Of a DNA stretch of 64,000 bases, positions 23,300-34,253 are shown piece by piece (position 1 is the stretch's first letter; every line of letters begins with the position of its first letter). Below the pieces are notes generated by a model. That model had not been told where the DNA came from. It worked only from the letters and a program-made list of their open reading frames with translations, and did not search any database. A program made the translations under genes and the position numbers. The stretch spans positions 3,864,001 through 3,928,000 of the forward strand of contig JAUKNK010000147.1 of assembly GCA_030765055.1 (NCBI GenBank). The letters are read 5' to 3'. The DNA comes from Mantis religiosa (taxonomy: Eukaryota > Arthropoda > Insecta > Mantodea > Mantidae).

Positions 23300-23682
23300 G
23301 ATTTAGGTACTCTGTTTTATTCATGTTTATCCGTAGGTTCTATTTATCTCATTCGTCAGTTAGTTTCTTCATCATATAAGAAGCTTCATTACACAAGACG
23401 TGAAAATATATCTACTTAAAAATATGCAAGGTGTTCGGCAGTATTCTGTGACTTACAAAGACATTCATTAGAATAAATCATTTCTGATTCAAATAAATTC
23501 TGGTTTCGTTTATCTTTTATAGCCACCTAACAGTTTCTGATATTATTAGTTATTCTACCATTGAGATCACATAATTAGCAAAGAATTCTGTGATATATCA
23601 CTTTTTACTTAATTTCTAATTTTTCTAAATAGTTCTAATCAATAATTTCTTCTTGTTTTTAGTTAGTCTGTAACTTTTATAT
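23300..23682. other. AT-rich spacer, no gene seen
   Basis: No recognised feature. The last bases (TATAT) are the likely target of the LTR that follows. Confidence 0.4.
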
Positions 23683-24617
23683 TGTCACCGATCGCATTGT
23701 TGCGACTGGCGTGGCCATCGTGCGCAAAGGGACAGATAGTGCAGCGCGGAAATAAAAGCCTGCCGAAACTGATAAGGATATATGACTGAATTCATGCCAG
23801 AGGATCTGCTCCCATTAGTCCTGGACCAGTAGTACCAAGGACCCGGGCCTCCTTTTACCAGGAAGTTACCGAGCTGTCACAAAAGGGTGCCCGGCGCCTC
23901 CGTGGGGCTTTCCATAGGGCAATACCTAGATACTAACAAGCCCCCCATCTGGACCTGTGAACTCAAGACGGGATGGAAGTGGATACGCCACTTACGCGCG
24001 CCAGTACCAAACTGTTAGGGCTACCGATATGACCTCGGTGGCGTCACATGGTGATCTAGCACACCTTCTACTAGCTATGCTGGCTAGTACGCGGGAATAT
24101 TAATGACTTCCCTCAACCCCGTCCGGAGACGTACCCGATCACCCAAGGGTATCGGAAACCACTGCCTCCTCGAGTCCAACCCAATCCTAACAACTCCCTA
24201 TCAGGGAGGGGCTCGAATGTTCGGCCCATGGTTCCTCTAGTAACGTCAGAGGCACTACGAGTACTAGGGGTCCGCAGCGCCCGCACCACGGCAACTGAAG
24301 GGGACGGATCCCCTCCCCTACGGGGAAGGATAGACGACTGGAAGGTTCGTCCTTCTAGTGCCATCTTGATTGTTAGAAAACATTCCACAAATTTCTAGGA
24401 CAGTGAGTGGAGCTATAAAAGAAGCCGCGGATTGCCAGATAATCGTGCGCGTGCAGCTGTGGTTTGAAAGTGAACTCTTCTGTTTGTGGTCGATGACCTT
24501 GAAGATTTTATTTGTGTATGTTACGTAACTCTGCTAGTGTGTGTTTCTACGGAAATAAAGAGAATTTTGGTATTTCTGCGAAGTGGACTTTTAATTCTAC
24601 GAACCCACAAGAACACA
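23683..24617 (+). mobile_element. LTR split by GC-rich repeat G
   Basis: Starts TGTCACCGATCGCATTG after TATAT and ends CGAACCCACAAGAACACA. TATA-like TATAAAAGAAG lies at about 24413, and AATAAAGAGAATTTTGG at about 24556 marks the polyadenylation region. The 539-bp repeat at 23789-24327 interrupts it. Immediately downstream is TGGTGTCGGAAGTGGGA, a primer-binding site that matches, with one change, the complement of the 3' end of tRNA-Leu. So this is a 5' LTR with internal sequence, not a solo LTR. Confidence 0.88.
23789..24327 (+). repeat. GC-rich repeat G, full copy inside an LTR
   Basis: About 539 bp, far richer in G and C than its surroundings. It is flanked by imperfect 13-bp repeats, GGATATATGACTG (23776-23788) and GGATAGACGACTG (24328-24340), which look like a target duplication. 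Other copies are at 15850-16110 plus 17120-17385, and at 47806-48165. It has no long frame and no poly(A) tail that I can see. The long imperfect duplication favours a retroposed element. Confidence 0.75.
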
Positions 24618-24619
24618 AT

Positions 24620-24800
24620 TGGTGTCGGAAGTGGGATATACGACGATGGAGGATTCATTGGAAAAGATTCTAGAAGAAATGAAGGCCGAATTAACAACGA
24701 AGACAGAAACGGCAAATAGCAACCTTCCCGCGGAGTTGAAAGAAATCAAGACGGCACTAAACAGACGAACCTTCCACTCAACTATCTCTATCTGTTTTGG
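24620..24800 (+). pseudogene. gag start after a tRNA-Leu primer site
   Basis: After the primer site, an ATG at 24643 opens a frame reading MEDSLEKILEEMKAEL, then KTETANSNLPAELKEIKTAL. It is a short coiled-coil-like N-terminus resembling the gag start of the element at 46262 (MDIQLEQILLKVTELTTEN). It stops after about 55 codons, close to the inverted LTR end at 24802. Confidence 0.65.
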
Positions 24801-24801
24801 C

Positions 24802-24876
24802 AGGCTTTAATCTCGGCGCTGAACTATCTCGCCCTTTGCGTCGGCTGCGCCAGTCGCAACAATGTGATCGGTGACA
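24802..24876 (-). mobile_element. inverted fragment of the LTR 5' end
   Basis: The reverse complement of the first 75 or so bases of the LTR at 23683. TTGCGACTGGCG, CAAAGGG and GAT-AAAGCCT appear in inverted order, ending in GGTGACA. The same LTR terminus therefore closes the segment 23683-24876 on both sides in opposite directions. Confidence 0.8.
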
Positions 24877-24879
24877 TGA

Positions 24880-26560
24880 ATTATTGAGTTATTTTAGGTA
24901 AAATTAATGATTTAGTGAAAACAGTTCTTATAAAACTAAATATTTGTATTCTCGAAACGATATAAATCATTCCAATCATATACATGATTCTTGAATATTG
25001 TTCCGAATACAATATTCTCATCAGTAGCTCAAAATTATTATTTGTAGGGTTAATACTGTGTTTTCTGGTACTCAATTTATTTAATACAATTATTGATAGC
25101 TTGGTCTTACTTCCCCATTCGTTTTATATACTGGTTAAGCTTATAATATGTCACATTTAATGATTTTCCAGTTTATTTTAGTTTATAAGTGAAGGTTTTG
25201 ATTTAGTCATACAATCCACCGAATGATGATTTAATATCACAGTGCTAACTTACATTTGTAGAAATTATGAGAGCAAAACACACTTTTTCCGTAGCGCTAA
25301 CTTTCTTGTGCCTCTATTGCACACCCCAACTCGCACTGCTTCTCGATTCTCACTGAACGATTTAGTCTCACTAAACTCATTGCTCACAGACGGATGCTGA
25401 TACCGCTGTGATTGATCCCCAGGTCACGGCAAATGGTTCTAAAAACCAAAGTCTCTGAAACTGTCAGAATGGAATATTTTCGAATAGGCAACGGAGGTAG
25501 AACAAAGACCACTACTTTTTTTTTCCAGCTGGTGACGGCAGCACAGTGACCCGGTTTTCTGACGTCAGCAACAATTACGCAAGCAATACTACCGCCACTG
25601 CCACCTTTGGAGCTACTATCGGATTGACTGCATGAACTGTCGGACCACCGCAAGAAGTCGAGCAGGGCGTAAAGAGGGACTGGAGCTTGAACTGTTTATC
25701 TGCTCTGGTTTGCTACGAAATGAGTGTAGTATGAGAGTGCATATGAATCACTCATGCTGCCGGGTCTAAGGTAGCTACAAAATAGGAATGAACATAAGGT
25801 GGGGCTAGCCGTAGCTGTTCTCTCTCTACTAGCCAATGCGGTGTGTGCAACGTTGAACAGTCACGCAGGCATAATGACTCGCTTTGCCGAACCATGCGGC
25901 TAATTCCGTTGCGCGCTCTACAGATACCAATTAAAGAATAATTTTGTTTTTCTCATGTCACAGAGCTATTTTTTCTGAGGATTACTGTCTAAACCCCATG
26001 TTTATAGCACACCTGGTTTCGGAAATATGGAAAGATAAGGCGCTTGACTAGAAAGAAAATAATTCTAAACTTTCAGTGAAGAAATCCACACACGTGCTTT
26101 TCAAGGTTAGTAAATATACCGCTTAGCAAGCCTAGTACTGGTGCCCCTAGTAGTAACTGCGAAACAACTCATAAGATTTTGGATAAATAGACTACAAATA
26201 TTGTTGTTAACGTGTATTCCTTTTTGAAACAGATGTCAAATTATGACATCTTCGAAAGTACAAATTTCGCTCAGAGTTGAGAATTGATGTTACAAGCTTG
26301 TCACGTGAGTGCTCATTCTGTGTCGAACATTGTTAAAGAAGGTAAACAGTTTACCTAATTAGGAGAAGTTTTCTTATTTAGATCTTCAGGGAAACATAGG
26401 GCAGCTAAAAGACGTGCTACCAACAAACAATTTTCAAAAGTGCTCTTTACGTAGAACAATTTATGATTTATAGTAGCAGTGTGAATATGCAACTGCCCAA
26501 AGGCTGACCAATTTAAGCAGGGGGGAAATAGAATATACGGATTCTGCGTCTTCTATGCAT
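24880..26560. other. spacer, no gene seen
   Basis: The minus frame at 25384-25653 (Ser/Gly-rich start, no motif) and smaller frames are not convincing. The section at 25650-25930 is less AT-rich but shows no match to anything else in the window. Confidence 0.4.
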
Positions 26561-26565
26561 AATAT

Positions 26566-27025
26566 TGTCGCGGTAACGGGCATTAAAGTTTCGGCGCAAA
26601 TAGACAACAAAGAGACAGGTTTCACGTAGATAACGAGCTTGCATAAGCAGATAAACATAGTGCTTCAGATAAGTGACTTGCTGGCCCAGATAGGGTTTCA
26701 CACTTCTGGAAGGTGATACAATATTCGGATTACGTCATTAGATGCTTTCTTCATTCCAGAAACATCTAGTGAATGCACAGAACAGTCTCGAATTGTGAAT
26801 AAGGTATTTGAGGAAGTGACAGTTGTAAAACAAGAGTGAGTGAGTGATTCGCGAGAGGTAAGCAGAGAACAGCTGAGAGTGTTGCGAACTGAACGCCGTT
26901 TGTTATTGTCATCGAGCTTGGAAGATTGTGTCGTGATATGTGATGTAATTTTGTTGCTACGGAGTGTATTTCTGCGCAAATAAAGAACATTTAGAATTTC
27001 GGCAAATTGTAATTTTAATTCTGAG
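26566..27025 (+). mobile_element. LTR of the same family, 3' end eroded
   Basis: Starts TGTCGCGGTAACGGGC after ATAT. The GGCCCAGATAGGGTTTCAC block and the polyadenylation module (AATAAAGAACATTTAGAATT, then TTTTAATTCT) are shared with the LTR at about 40030-40418. The expected CACAAAGTCACA end is replaced by unrelated sequence. Confidence 0.8.
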
Positions 27026-27029
27026 ATCT

Positions 27030-28085
27030 CTTGATTTCAAATATAGGTGAACCAATGATGGTCGCAAATTTCTCCTTGACAGAAGCAATATTGTTGCTGC
27101 AAGACAAATATCTGCGCGCAATGTATAACCTTAGCACATGAGATTCATGGTGTAAAAATATTTCATAAAACACATTCGTATTTTCCGAATTTAGTATTTT
27201 AATGAAACAAAAATTTGTATGAAAGTTCATTATAGGTAGTATACAAATATGGCATCATTAAAATAGAAAACATATTCATAAATCTTTGAAATGTCACTAT
27301 TTTGTTTCACTGTAGCAAACACCTTCTTTCGTAGAACGCATCTAATATGAATCAATTTGTTTTGTGTGTATATGAACGATAGCTATCTAAGCAAACTGTT
27401 CTCCAGTTCAAAGTTTTAAGGTTCAGATTGCGTGATAACCATTGTATGTTCTCACACAAATGCTGAAATATCAAGCGAAGTTCTCGCTCAGCATCTGTAT
27501 GATATTGCTAGATTGAGACAAAGACAGATATATGTTCCATCTCTGTAGCCCGCTAACCGTGGAGCTGGCGACACCAAGACGGTAAGATAACCGTATTCGC
27601 TCAACCATGTTCATTCTTATTTTGTAGCTACTCTAATGTTCGTTTCAGTTATGTTGGGGGAGTCATGCAACAACACTATGCATTTTACATGAACCTAGCA
27701 TTCTTATCATATCGGGAAGCCGAGCATAAACATAGCAAAAGTGATTACATTACACATTTCTCTGCCTCGCTAACTTGTGGTGGGCAGACAGTACTTCTCC
27801 CCTCTGTAAAGCACAATGACATATTGTGACTATGATAAATATCGAAGGGGGGCTCCGTACTTCAGGTTAGGAAGGTCGACCACGGTAATAGAACCCCCAA
27901 CCATCCGAACGGTACCGCCTTAGCCATGCCCATATTACATTTCTAAAATTAATTTTCCATCTATCTTCAGTCAAACTGACACTTACTTTGAAACTAGTTA
28001 TCGCACTTAACATCCTGCTTGGCTACGTTCTTTGTGCACTCAAAAGAAACACTGCACTTAATATCACTGAAATATGCATTGTTAA
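27030..28085. other. spacer, no gene seen
   Basis: No recognised coding block or repeat. Confidence 0.4.
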
Positions 28086-28098
28086 AATTTTCTTATGA

Positions 28099-28446
28099 AG
28101 GGCCCCGAGTTAGCGCAGTGTTTTCGTTCGGGGCTCCCGTGCAAAGGGTCTCGAATTCGACGCCCGGCTCTGATCTTAGCGATTTTAAGTCGGCCCTATC
28201 CACGCCTTTACCTCTCTCTAGCACATGTGAAGTGTCCCCTATGCCCAACGTTTCGGAGTTTACGGTATAAGCTGTAGGTCCTCTCGCCTCACCGTCATCT
28301 CCGCTATCACACTACTATTGGAGGTAATGGACACCACCCTCTGAGTGCCTTCACCTGAGAGATAGGTCCAGATATCACGTGGTGGGGCGAGGTTACCCCG
28401 AAGGCCTAGGTTGCCCGTTGAGGTTAGTTGGTAACCAACCAAACAC
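28099..28446 (+). mobile_element. SINE-C, tRNA-derived, perfect target duplication
   Basis: A 348-bp element bracketed by a perfect 11-bp direct repeat, TTTTCTTATGA, at 28088-28098 and 28447-28457. The head is tRNA-like: GCCCCGAGTTAGCGCAGTG as A-box region, then GGGTCTCGAATTCGACGCC as B-box region. The body is GC-rich and ends GGTAACCAACCAAACAC rather than in a poly(A) run. Overlapping frames (28019-28277 plus, 28260-28442 minus) are chance. The intact duplication suggests a fairly recent insertion. Confidence 0.82.
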
Positions 28447-28459
28447 TTTTCTTATGATA

Positions 28460-29575
28460 TATTTATGTTTTAACGGTCCAATACATAGTCTAAACCAGGG
28501 GAAATAGAATTTTATTCAAATTGGTTGATAATGGGTAAAATAAATTATTGCCATACGACAAACCGTTAGTACAGATGTATTATTTTATCTTTACAGAAAT
28601 CCTGCGCGGTAGGGATGAGTAGCAACAGTGGTGGGGATAGTGCACCTATCGTCACAATGCTTCACGCGCGTAAGATTACGAGAGGGGAGTGCGGTGCATA
28701 AGCTCTTTAAAAACAAATCTCACCTTCGAAGCCAATATTGCAGCTCTTATAAATTAAACTAAGTTATAATTCTTACTATGGAAGTAATTTCTACGCTTTT
28801 GTTGGATCTTAAATAGTACATAGGTATTTGGAACAAAATCCAGTTATCCTCCAGCAGGCATGATAACCAACTGTCAGCTTTTTGATATCGCTGCGGAGTT
28901 CCTGTAACGAATTTCACTCCAGGCATATAGTCCAGTATGTGCTGCATTAATGTAAGCTTCATACATATAAGCTATATAAAATTCACTTCGATATCTCTGA
29001 ATATTTCTTAAATACTTAAGCCTTTTTGCCCGTATGGTACGATATCCCATTAAAATTTGTCTGTCACGCTTAGTTTTTTTTAAAATAAGTCCTAAGTTTA
29101 AGATAACTCTTCATAAAATTGAGACACCGCCTTGGAAGTTAGTAGAATTTTGAAGCTTTATAAGCACTTTCTTCAGTTTTGTTGTTTGTTTGTCTGTGCT
29201 TTAAGAATTATTCGCAGTTCGCCTAATTACTTCTGAATTAAAACATCCAAATTAGATTTTGATCATGTTTTTAATCTTTGTTTACTTGGCATAGAAAAGA
29301 ACATTGTTGTACTAGCACCAATGGCTTTTCTTTCCTTTAATTCACCTAAACTGCTTTCAGAAACAACTGTTGCCTCAGATGCCCTTTCCCAGATTTTTAT
29401 AGCACACCCAGAGCGATGTTCCTTTTTTATAAATCTATAGACATTGGTTATTACTTCTCATGCCTTTAAATGTTGCACTTTATTTCCTAATGTGCTGCTA
29501 GGAGGTGTCACTTCTAAATGCTCTTTTGCAACCGGGAGACACGCACATTTAGAATCAAGTTGTAGTATTACCGAG
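28460..29575. other. AT-rich spacer, no gene seen
   Basis: No recognised feature. Confidence 0.4.
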
Positions 29576-29642
29576 TAGCTCTGCACGTACAAAAGTGAAT
29601 CGAGAAGATATTGACACATCGCTTCACTCACACTGTTTATTC

Positions 29643-29690
29643 ACAGGACATGTTTCAAGAGCTCTTGCTCTTATCATCAGCTGATACTCG
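29643..29690 (-). ncRNA. hammerhead-ribozyme-like motif, left arm
   Basis: Mirror copy of the right-arm motif. On the minus strand: CAG then CTGATGA (29674-29680), hairpin AAGAGC/GCTCTT, GAAA (29653-29656), ACATGTC and CTGTGAATA. The predicted cleavage would fall between 29647 and 29646. Caveats are as for the right-arm copy. Confidence 0.55.
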
Positions 29691-29944
29691 ACTAGTGCAA
29701 GTTGTAGTGGTTTCCTCTTTCTCCGTTTTGCCAATAGATGGCGTGATGTACTTGTCAAAGGTGTCCGGTGGTGGAGTTTCAAAATTCATGACTCTATGAC
29801 GATTTTTGTTGATGAAGATTTTTTTCCCATACGGAAAGGTCTATGGGGTGATTAACATATTAACACCGGACAACTTTGACAAGTACATCACGCCATCTAT
29901 TGACAAAACGGAGAAAGAGGAAACCACTACAACTTGCAATAGTC

Positions 29945-29998
29945 GAGTATCAGCTGATGATAAGAGCAAGAGCTCTTGAAACATGTCCTGTAAATAAA
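29945..29998 (+). ncRNA. hammerhead-ribozyme-like motif, right arm
   Basis: Order of conserved parts: TATCAG, CTGATGA (29954-29960), a hairpin AAGAGC-AAGA-GCTCTT, GAAA (29978-29981), CATG, TC, CTG, TAA, ATA. Stem I would be CAG with CTG and, beyond a TAA bulge, TAT with ATA. Stem III would rest on the palindrome ACATGT, which suits pairing between two copies, as reported for short-stem-III type I hammerheads. Cleavage would follow the C at 29987. Weak points are an unpaired T between CTGATGA and stem II, and an A-U pair where G-C is usual. Activity is unproven. Confidence 0.58.
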
Positions 29999-30109
29999 CA
30001 GTGTGAGTGAAGCAATGTTTCAATATCTTCTCGATTCACTTTTGTACTAATTTGTGCTTCACTGTCCCTACGCTTCTTCCAAGTTTATACTTTGAGCTCT
30101 GCACGTGTT

Positions 30110-31540
30110 TACTTGCTCGCAACTGGCGTGTAACTGACCTACCCTCCCCTCCAGTTGCAACCGTTCTGAAGTGGACTCGTCCAGATACCACTGCGCATCG
30201 CTCTCCATCTGTCAAGATATAATAATACATTTCTAATTTAATGTTGTTAAATCCACGTTGTTTTTATAATACTGAGACTAACTGTGCCTACGTTTTAACA
30301 CATTAACTGATGAAATTTCATAGTTACTTGGAAGCTCAGCTCACTTCAAGTCATGCTACCAAATATCAAGTAAGTATTCGGAGCAGAAATGTCATTTACA
30401 AGGTATATTCTTATTACCTTTTCTACCGCATACACAGTAAGTAGAGGATAAATTGAATACTTCATGAGAATACACGTTTTAAGCTCTTCAAATAAACAAA
30501 AGTTACAAAAATATACATATGAATCACGCAACTGTGTCTGTGTGCGGTTAGAAAATGCACAACTAAGATTTCCAAGAAAGATGTCTACCCAAAACTACAC
30601 TTTAGTGTAAAACCTTTCCAAACATTTTATGTTTAAAAACATTAGTAATGATTTTCACTAAAATATCATACACTTAAGTATTTCCATGACGAATGAAATG
30701 CATAACCTGAATTTCCTAGAAATAGCCGCTGAAGTCCTGGATGACATTTGTAGATCTTATAAATTAAGATGCAGACAAAGCTCTACTGCATGAAGTATTA
30801 AAGAAAACAATAATAATTTTTGTCACTCTTGGAGCGGTTCTCCTTGGTGATGGTTAGTTTTATGTCACACCACGCGGTAGTACACCTGAAGGAGGATTCG
30901 CCCCGTCGTGAGGTTACGCCCCACACCCGCGAGAGGTTTCTCGCTTCCCTCTGCGTGACGACTGGTGTTGTAGCCAATCCTTACTTTGATGTGGGAGCGA
31001 TGAAACTTTCGTCTAAAAGCCGTGAAGGAGATGTTCTCGAAGATTCCTATTAATCTTCTCTTCGGCAGGTTCGGTGAGTGATGAGATTTGAAATTACCTC
31101 CGGCGTGGTATTGATACAAAAAGGATTTTACTTTTTGTGTAATCTTGAAATAAATGATTAACAATACCATTACACTTTTCTCTTCTTTTTATTTCTCTCG
31201 ATTGTCTTTATGTTTTTTATATTCGCGACATTTTACATTATATTATATTAACTTCCTCATTTTTATTTATTAATGATGCAACGGCTTTTTATTGAAGTTA
31301 ATTATTGTCGCGTCGCATTTTCATTGTATATTCTAAATTTTTGATAAAAGTTCATAAACAGTAAACTTCACTCACTTCTCAAAATTGCAAGAAGCCTTTC
31401 CACCGAAAAACGTCTTCTCTCTTCAAGAGTCCAAGCCAGAAAACAATTTAAGCATAAAATCATTGGTTCTTATTCCTCTTTTTTTTTTTTTTTTTTGCTA
31501 AGTTACTGTAATAATAATATTCAATTTTGATTGGTCCTAC
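30110..31540. other. spacer, no gene seen
   Basis: The section at 30815-31090 is less AT-rich, with short overlapping frames on both strands but no motif. A T-run of about 17 lies near 31480. Confidence 0.4.
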
Positions 31541-31545
31541 ATCAC

Positions 31546-31672
31546 AACTTGGAATTCCAATAAACCAAGGCATTCGTTGCATCATCTAAATGGTCTGCTT
31601 GGTTATTAACTTACAATAAATTACAAATGGCCATGTTTGTCTCATACATCCATATATGTAATATCAGCTTCT
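31546..31672. repeat. 127-bp direct repeat, left copy
   Basis: Paired with 32144-32270. Both contain ACTTGGAATTCCAATAAACC and then GGCCATGTTTGTCTCATA, with only a handful of differences between copies. About 470 bp of unrelated sequence lies between them. No LTR-like ends (TG/CA) are obvious. Confidence 0.85.
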
Positions 31673-32143
31673 ACTGGTTACGCGCTCTGCCGACAGAACA
31701 ATGTCACCCTGCTGTGTAAAAAGAGAGAGCAGGACGCCATTCCCCACCAAAATTTATGACAGTGCGCCCTGGTTAAACCCTTTGTGAATTTTCTGACTAT
31801 TGAACGTCGCTTAAAGCGATACCGGCACAATGTGATGATTTTATAATCACAGAGAAAAGGTTAAAAACAAAAGAACAGCAACTTAACAGTTGAAAACTAT
31901 GTAAAATAATTGACACGTGAAACGAAATATATATCGGAAATGCGGAATTTCACATGTGTTTAACTGGTATAAGGTGTATATTTTAACAAGAGCCATTTGC
32001 TACGGCCATGGTAAGCTATTTCCTACGGTCTAAAGCTTAAACTTTATTCCCAGATTGAGAAATTCAAGGACCTTATGCAAGGCTTTTTAAGATTTATAAA
32101 TTATAAAAATAAATTTATATAAATATAAATTTGATTTACATAC

Positions 32144-32270
32144 AACTTGGAATTCCAATAAACCAAAGCATTCGTTGCATCATCCACATGGCCTGCTTGG
32201 TTATTACCTTACAATAAATTACAAATGGCCATGTTTGTCTCATATATCCGTATATGTAATATCAGCTTCA
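32144..32270. repeat. 127-bp direct repeat, right copy
   Basis: See 31546-31672. Possible origins are a local duplication or a pair of terminal repeats of an unrecognised element. Confidence 0.85.
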
Positions 32271-32274
32271 CTAT

Positions 32275-32690
32275 TTAGTGTCGTTAGCGGTTTCCGAGTT
32301 ATTCTTTGTGATTTGTTTGCAATTTTAAATACTTTGGTTGTAGGTAAGTTGCACTTCTTTTACTCATGAAAAGTCATACACTGTGATCTACTTTTTAAAA
32401 ATTTGAATCTGGTTTCTACCTCTTTTATTTATCTTAGGTAATCCTTAAAAAAGTTTGAAAGTGTGTAATTAAACTCTATCTCTAACAAAAAGAAGCGGAA
32501 GAATAAGGTGTTGTTAGAATATTTATTGAACAATTGTTAGAGAAAGTCATGTGATTACACACAACTATCTTTTCATAGGAAGTATTTAAGATTTTACAAA
32601 TGTATGATGAAATGTGCGGCACATCTTTGCTGTCGCTTTTGTTATTTCCGTCTAGATGTATCTGCAGACAGCTGCTCCAGTGGTGATAGT
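32275..32690. other. AT-rich spacer, no gene seen
   Basis: No recognised feature. Confidence 0.4.
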
Positions 32691-32739
32691 TCTCTCAGAG
32701 TATGATTGTGGGGGTAGAAATAAACATCACAGTTTAATA

Positions 32740-33710
32740 AGGATAGAGTCAACATGAAAAATTCCATGCCATGGCCGGGATTTGAAACATGGATTTCCTG
32801 GTTTCTGTCAAGTCGCTCTAACCCATTGAGCTAACATGGCCAATGTGCCGTTCTGACATTAAATTCCCCAACTGCCCCATATATATTTTCCCGGTAAACC
32901 ACTAAGGGCTTTCATATTCGAGATACTACGTTTGTGGCGGCTTACTCTCGTGAGCACTTGAGTCCCAGGCTTCATCATTTAACTCTTATTATTTTAGTTA
33001 ATTGATGGAAATTAATCATTTCTTCACACTAGCCGTATAGAAGCTAAGGTTTTGTATGGATAGAGTCAACATGAAAAATTCAATGCCGTGGCTAGGATTT
33101 GAACCACGGATCTCCTGGTTTCCGTCCAGTCGCTCTAACCCATTGAGCTACCATGGCCAACTTGCCATCCTGACATTAAATTCCTCAATTACCCTACAGG
33201 CTTCATCATTTAACTCTTATTATTTAAGTTAATTGATGGAAATTAATCATTTCATCGCACTAGCCGTATATAGACTAAGGTTTTGCATGAATAGAGTCAA
33301 CATGAAAAATTCCATGCCATGGCCGGGATTTGAAACAGGGATCTCCTGGTTTCCGTCCAGTCTCTCTAATCCATTGAGCTATGGTTAATTTCCACCAAAT
33401 AACTTAAACAATAATAGTTTAATGGTGAAGCCTGGGACTGAAGTACTTACGATAGGAATTCGCCAGAAACGGCGTATCTCAACTACGAGGGCCTCTAGTG
33501 GTTTACCGGGGAAATAATGGAGTCAATTGGAGAATTTAATGTCAGGACGGCCTGTTCGCCATGGTATCTCGATGGGTTAGAGTGACTGTTTGGAAACCAG
33601 GAGATCCTTGGTTCAAAACCCGGCCATGGCTTTCAATTTTTCATGTTCACTCTATCCATAAAAAATCCTTAGCCCATGTACGGCTAGTGTGAAGAAATTA
33701 TTACTTTCTA
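32740..33710. repeat. SINE-B cluster, three minus units then one plus
   Basis: Minus-strand tRNA-like heads recur near 32770-32840, 33090-33160 and 33320-33385 (GGGATTTGAAACA/GGATTTGAACCACGG, then TCGCTCTAACCCATTGAGCTA). GATGGAAATTAATCATTTC marks further unit starts at about 33004 and 33236. A plus-strand unit follows at 33390-33710 (CTCGATGGGTTAGAG, then CCTTGGTTCAAAACCCGGC). The minus units sit about 230-320 bp apart, so the array is irregular. Confidence 0.8.
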
Positions 33711-34250
33711 CCCATTAACTTAAATCACAATTTAAGTTGACTGATAAATATAACGAAGTGATTTGAACTAAGCTGCGGATTGGTTGAGTTAGAAGAATTA
33801 TATTGTTTCTGAAACTGTAACTACATACTAACTTATGACGTGTCAGTAACTTTACCGTTTGAAATAATTGTTCCTGTAATAACAATGGCAGACGTAATTT
33901 GCCGTGACTTATTGAAATGTTAAACGAAGAATCTTCTTACAGCGACCGCCAAATATGTACAACCCACGCTAGGAACTATCAGGAATTGGTCAGAGTGAAC
34001 CACTTCTGTAAGACTTAAGCATGAAACGAAGATACAGATCTTATAAATTTATTTCTTTTATAAAGAGAAGTTCCTGTTACTATCCCCGCCAATGTTCCTA
34101 CGTAATTTTAGCAAATCGTAAGCTCCTAATTCGTATATGAAATAAAATTTTTACTCTGTGATTTGGTCAGTCCTAAGAATTTCATTTTCCTTTCTAGTTT
34201 TCAGCATCGGAGTACATGATCGTCCATGACAGGCGAGATTTTCAGGTATA
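33711..34250. other. spacer, no gene seen
   Basis: No recognised feature. Confidence 0.4.
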
Positions 34251-34253
34251 TAT

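Larger units (their letters stand above)
29590..30094. mobile_element. inverted-repeat element with hammerhead-like motifs
   Basis: Two arms of about 185 bp (29587-29773 and 29866-30056) are near-perfect inverted copies around a spacer of about 90 bp. The outer ends read GTACAAAAGTGAATCGAG and CTCGATTCACTTTTGTAC. A 12-bp direct repeat, AGCTCTGCACGT, brackets a slightly larger unit (29578-29589 and 30095-30106), which fits a target duplication. Each arm carries a hammerhead-ribozyme-like core pointing towards the outer end. No coding frame survives. Penelope-like retroelements are known for inverted terminal repeats and hammerhead motifs, so a Penelope-derived remnant is the leading idea (inference). 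Confidence 0.75.

Noticed and set aside
25384..25653. Minus-strand Ser/Gly-rich frame as a host gene
   Set aside because: No domain, no splice context and no composition shift that would support coding.
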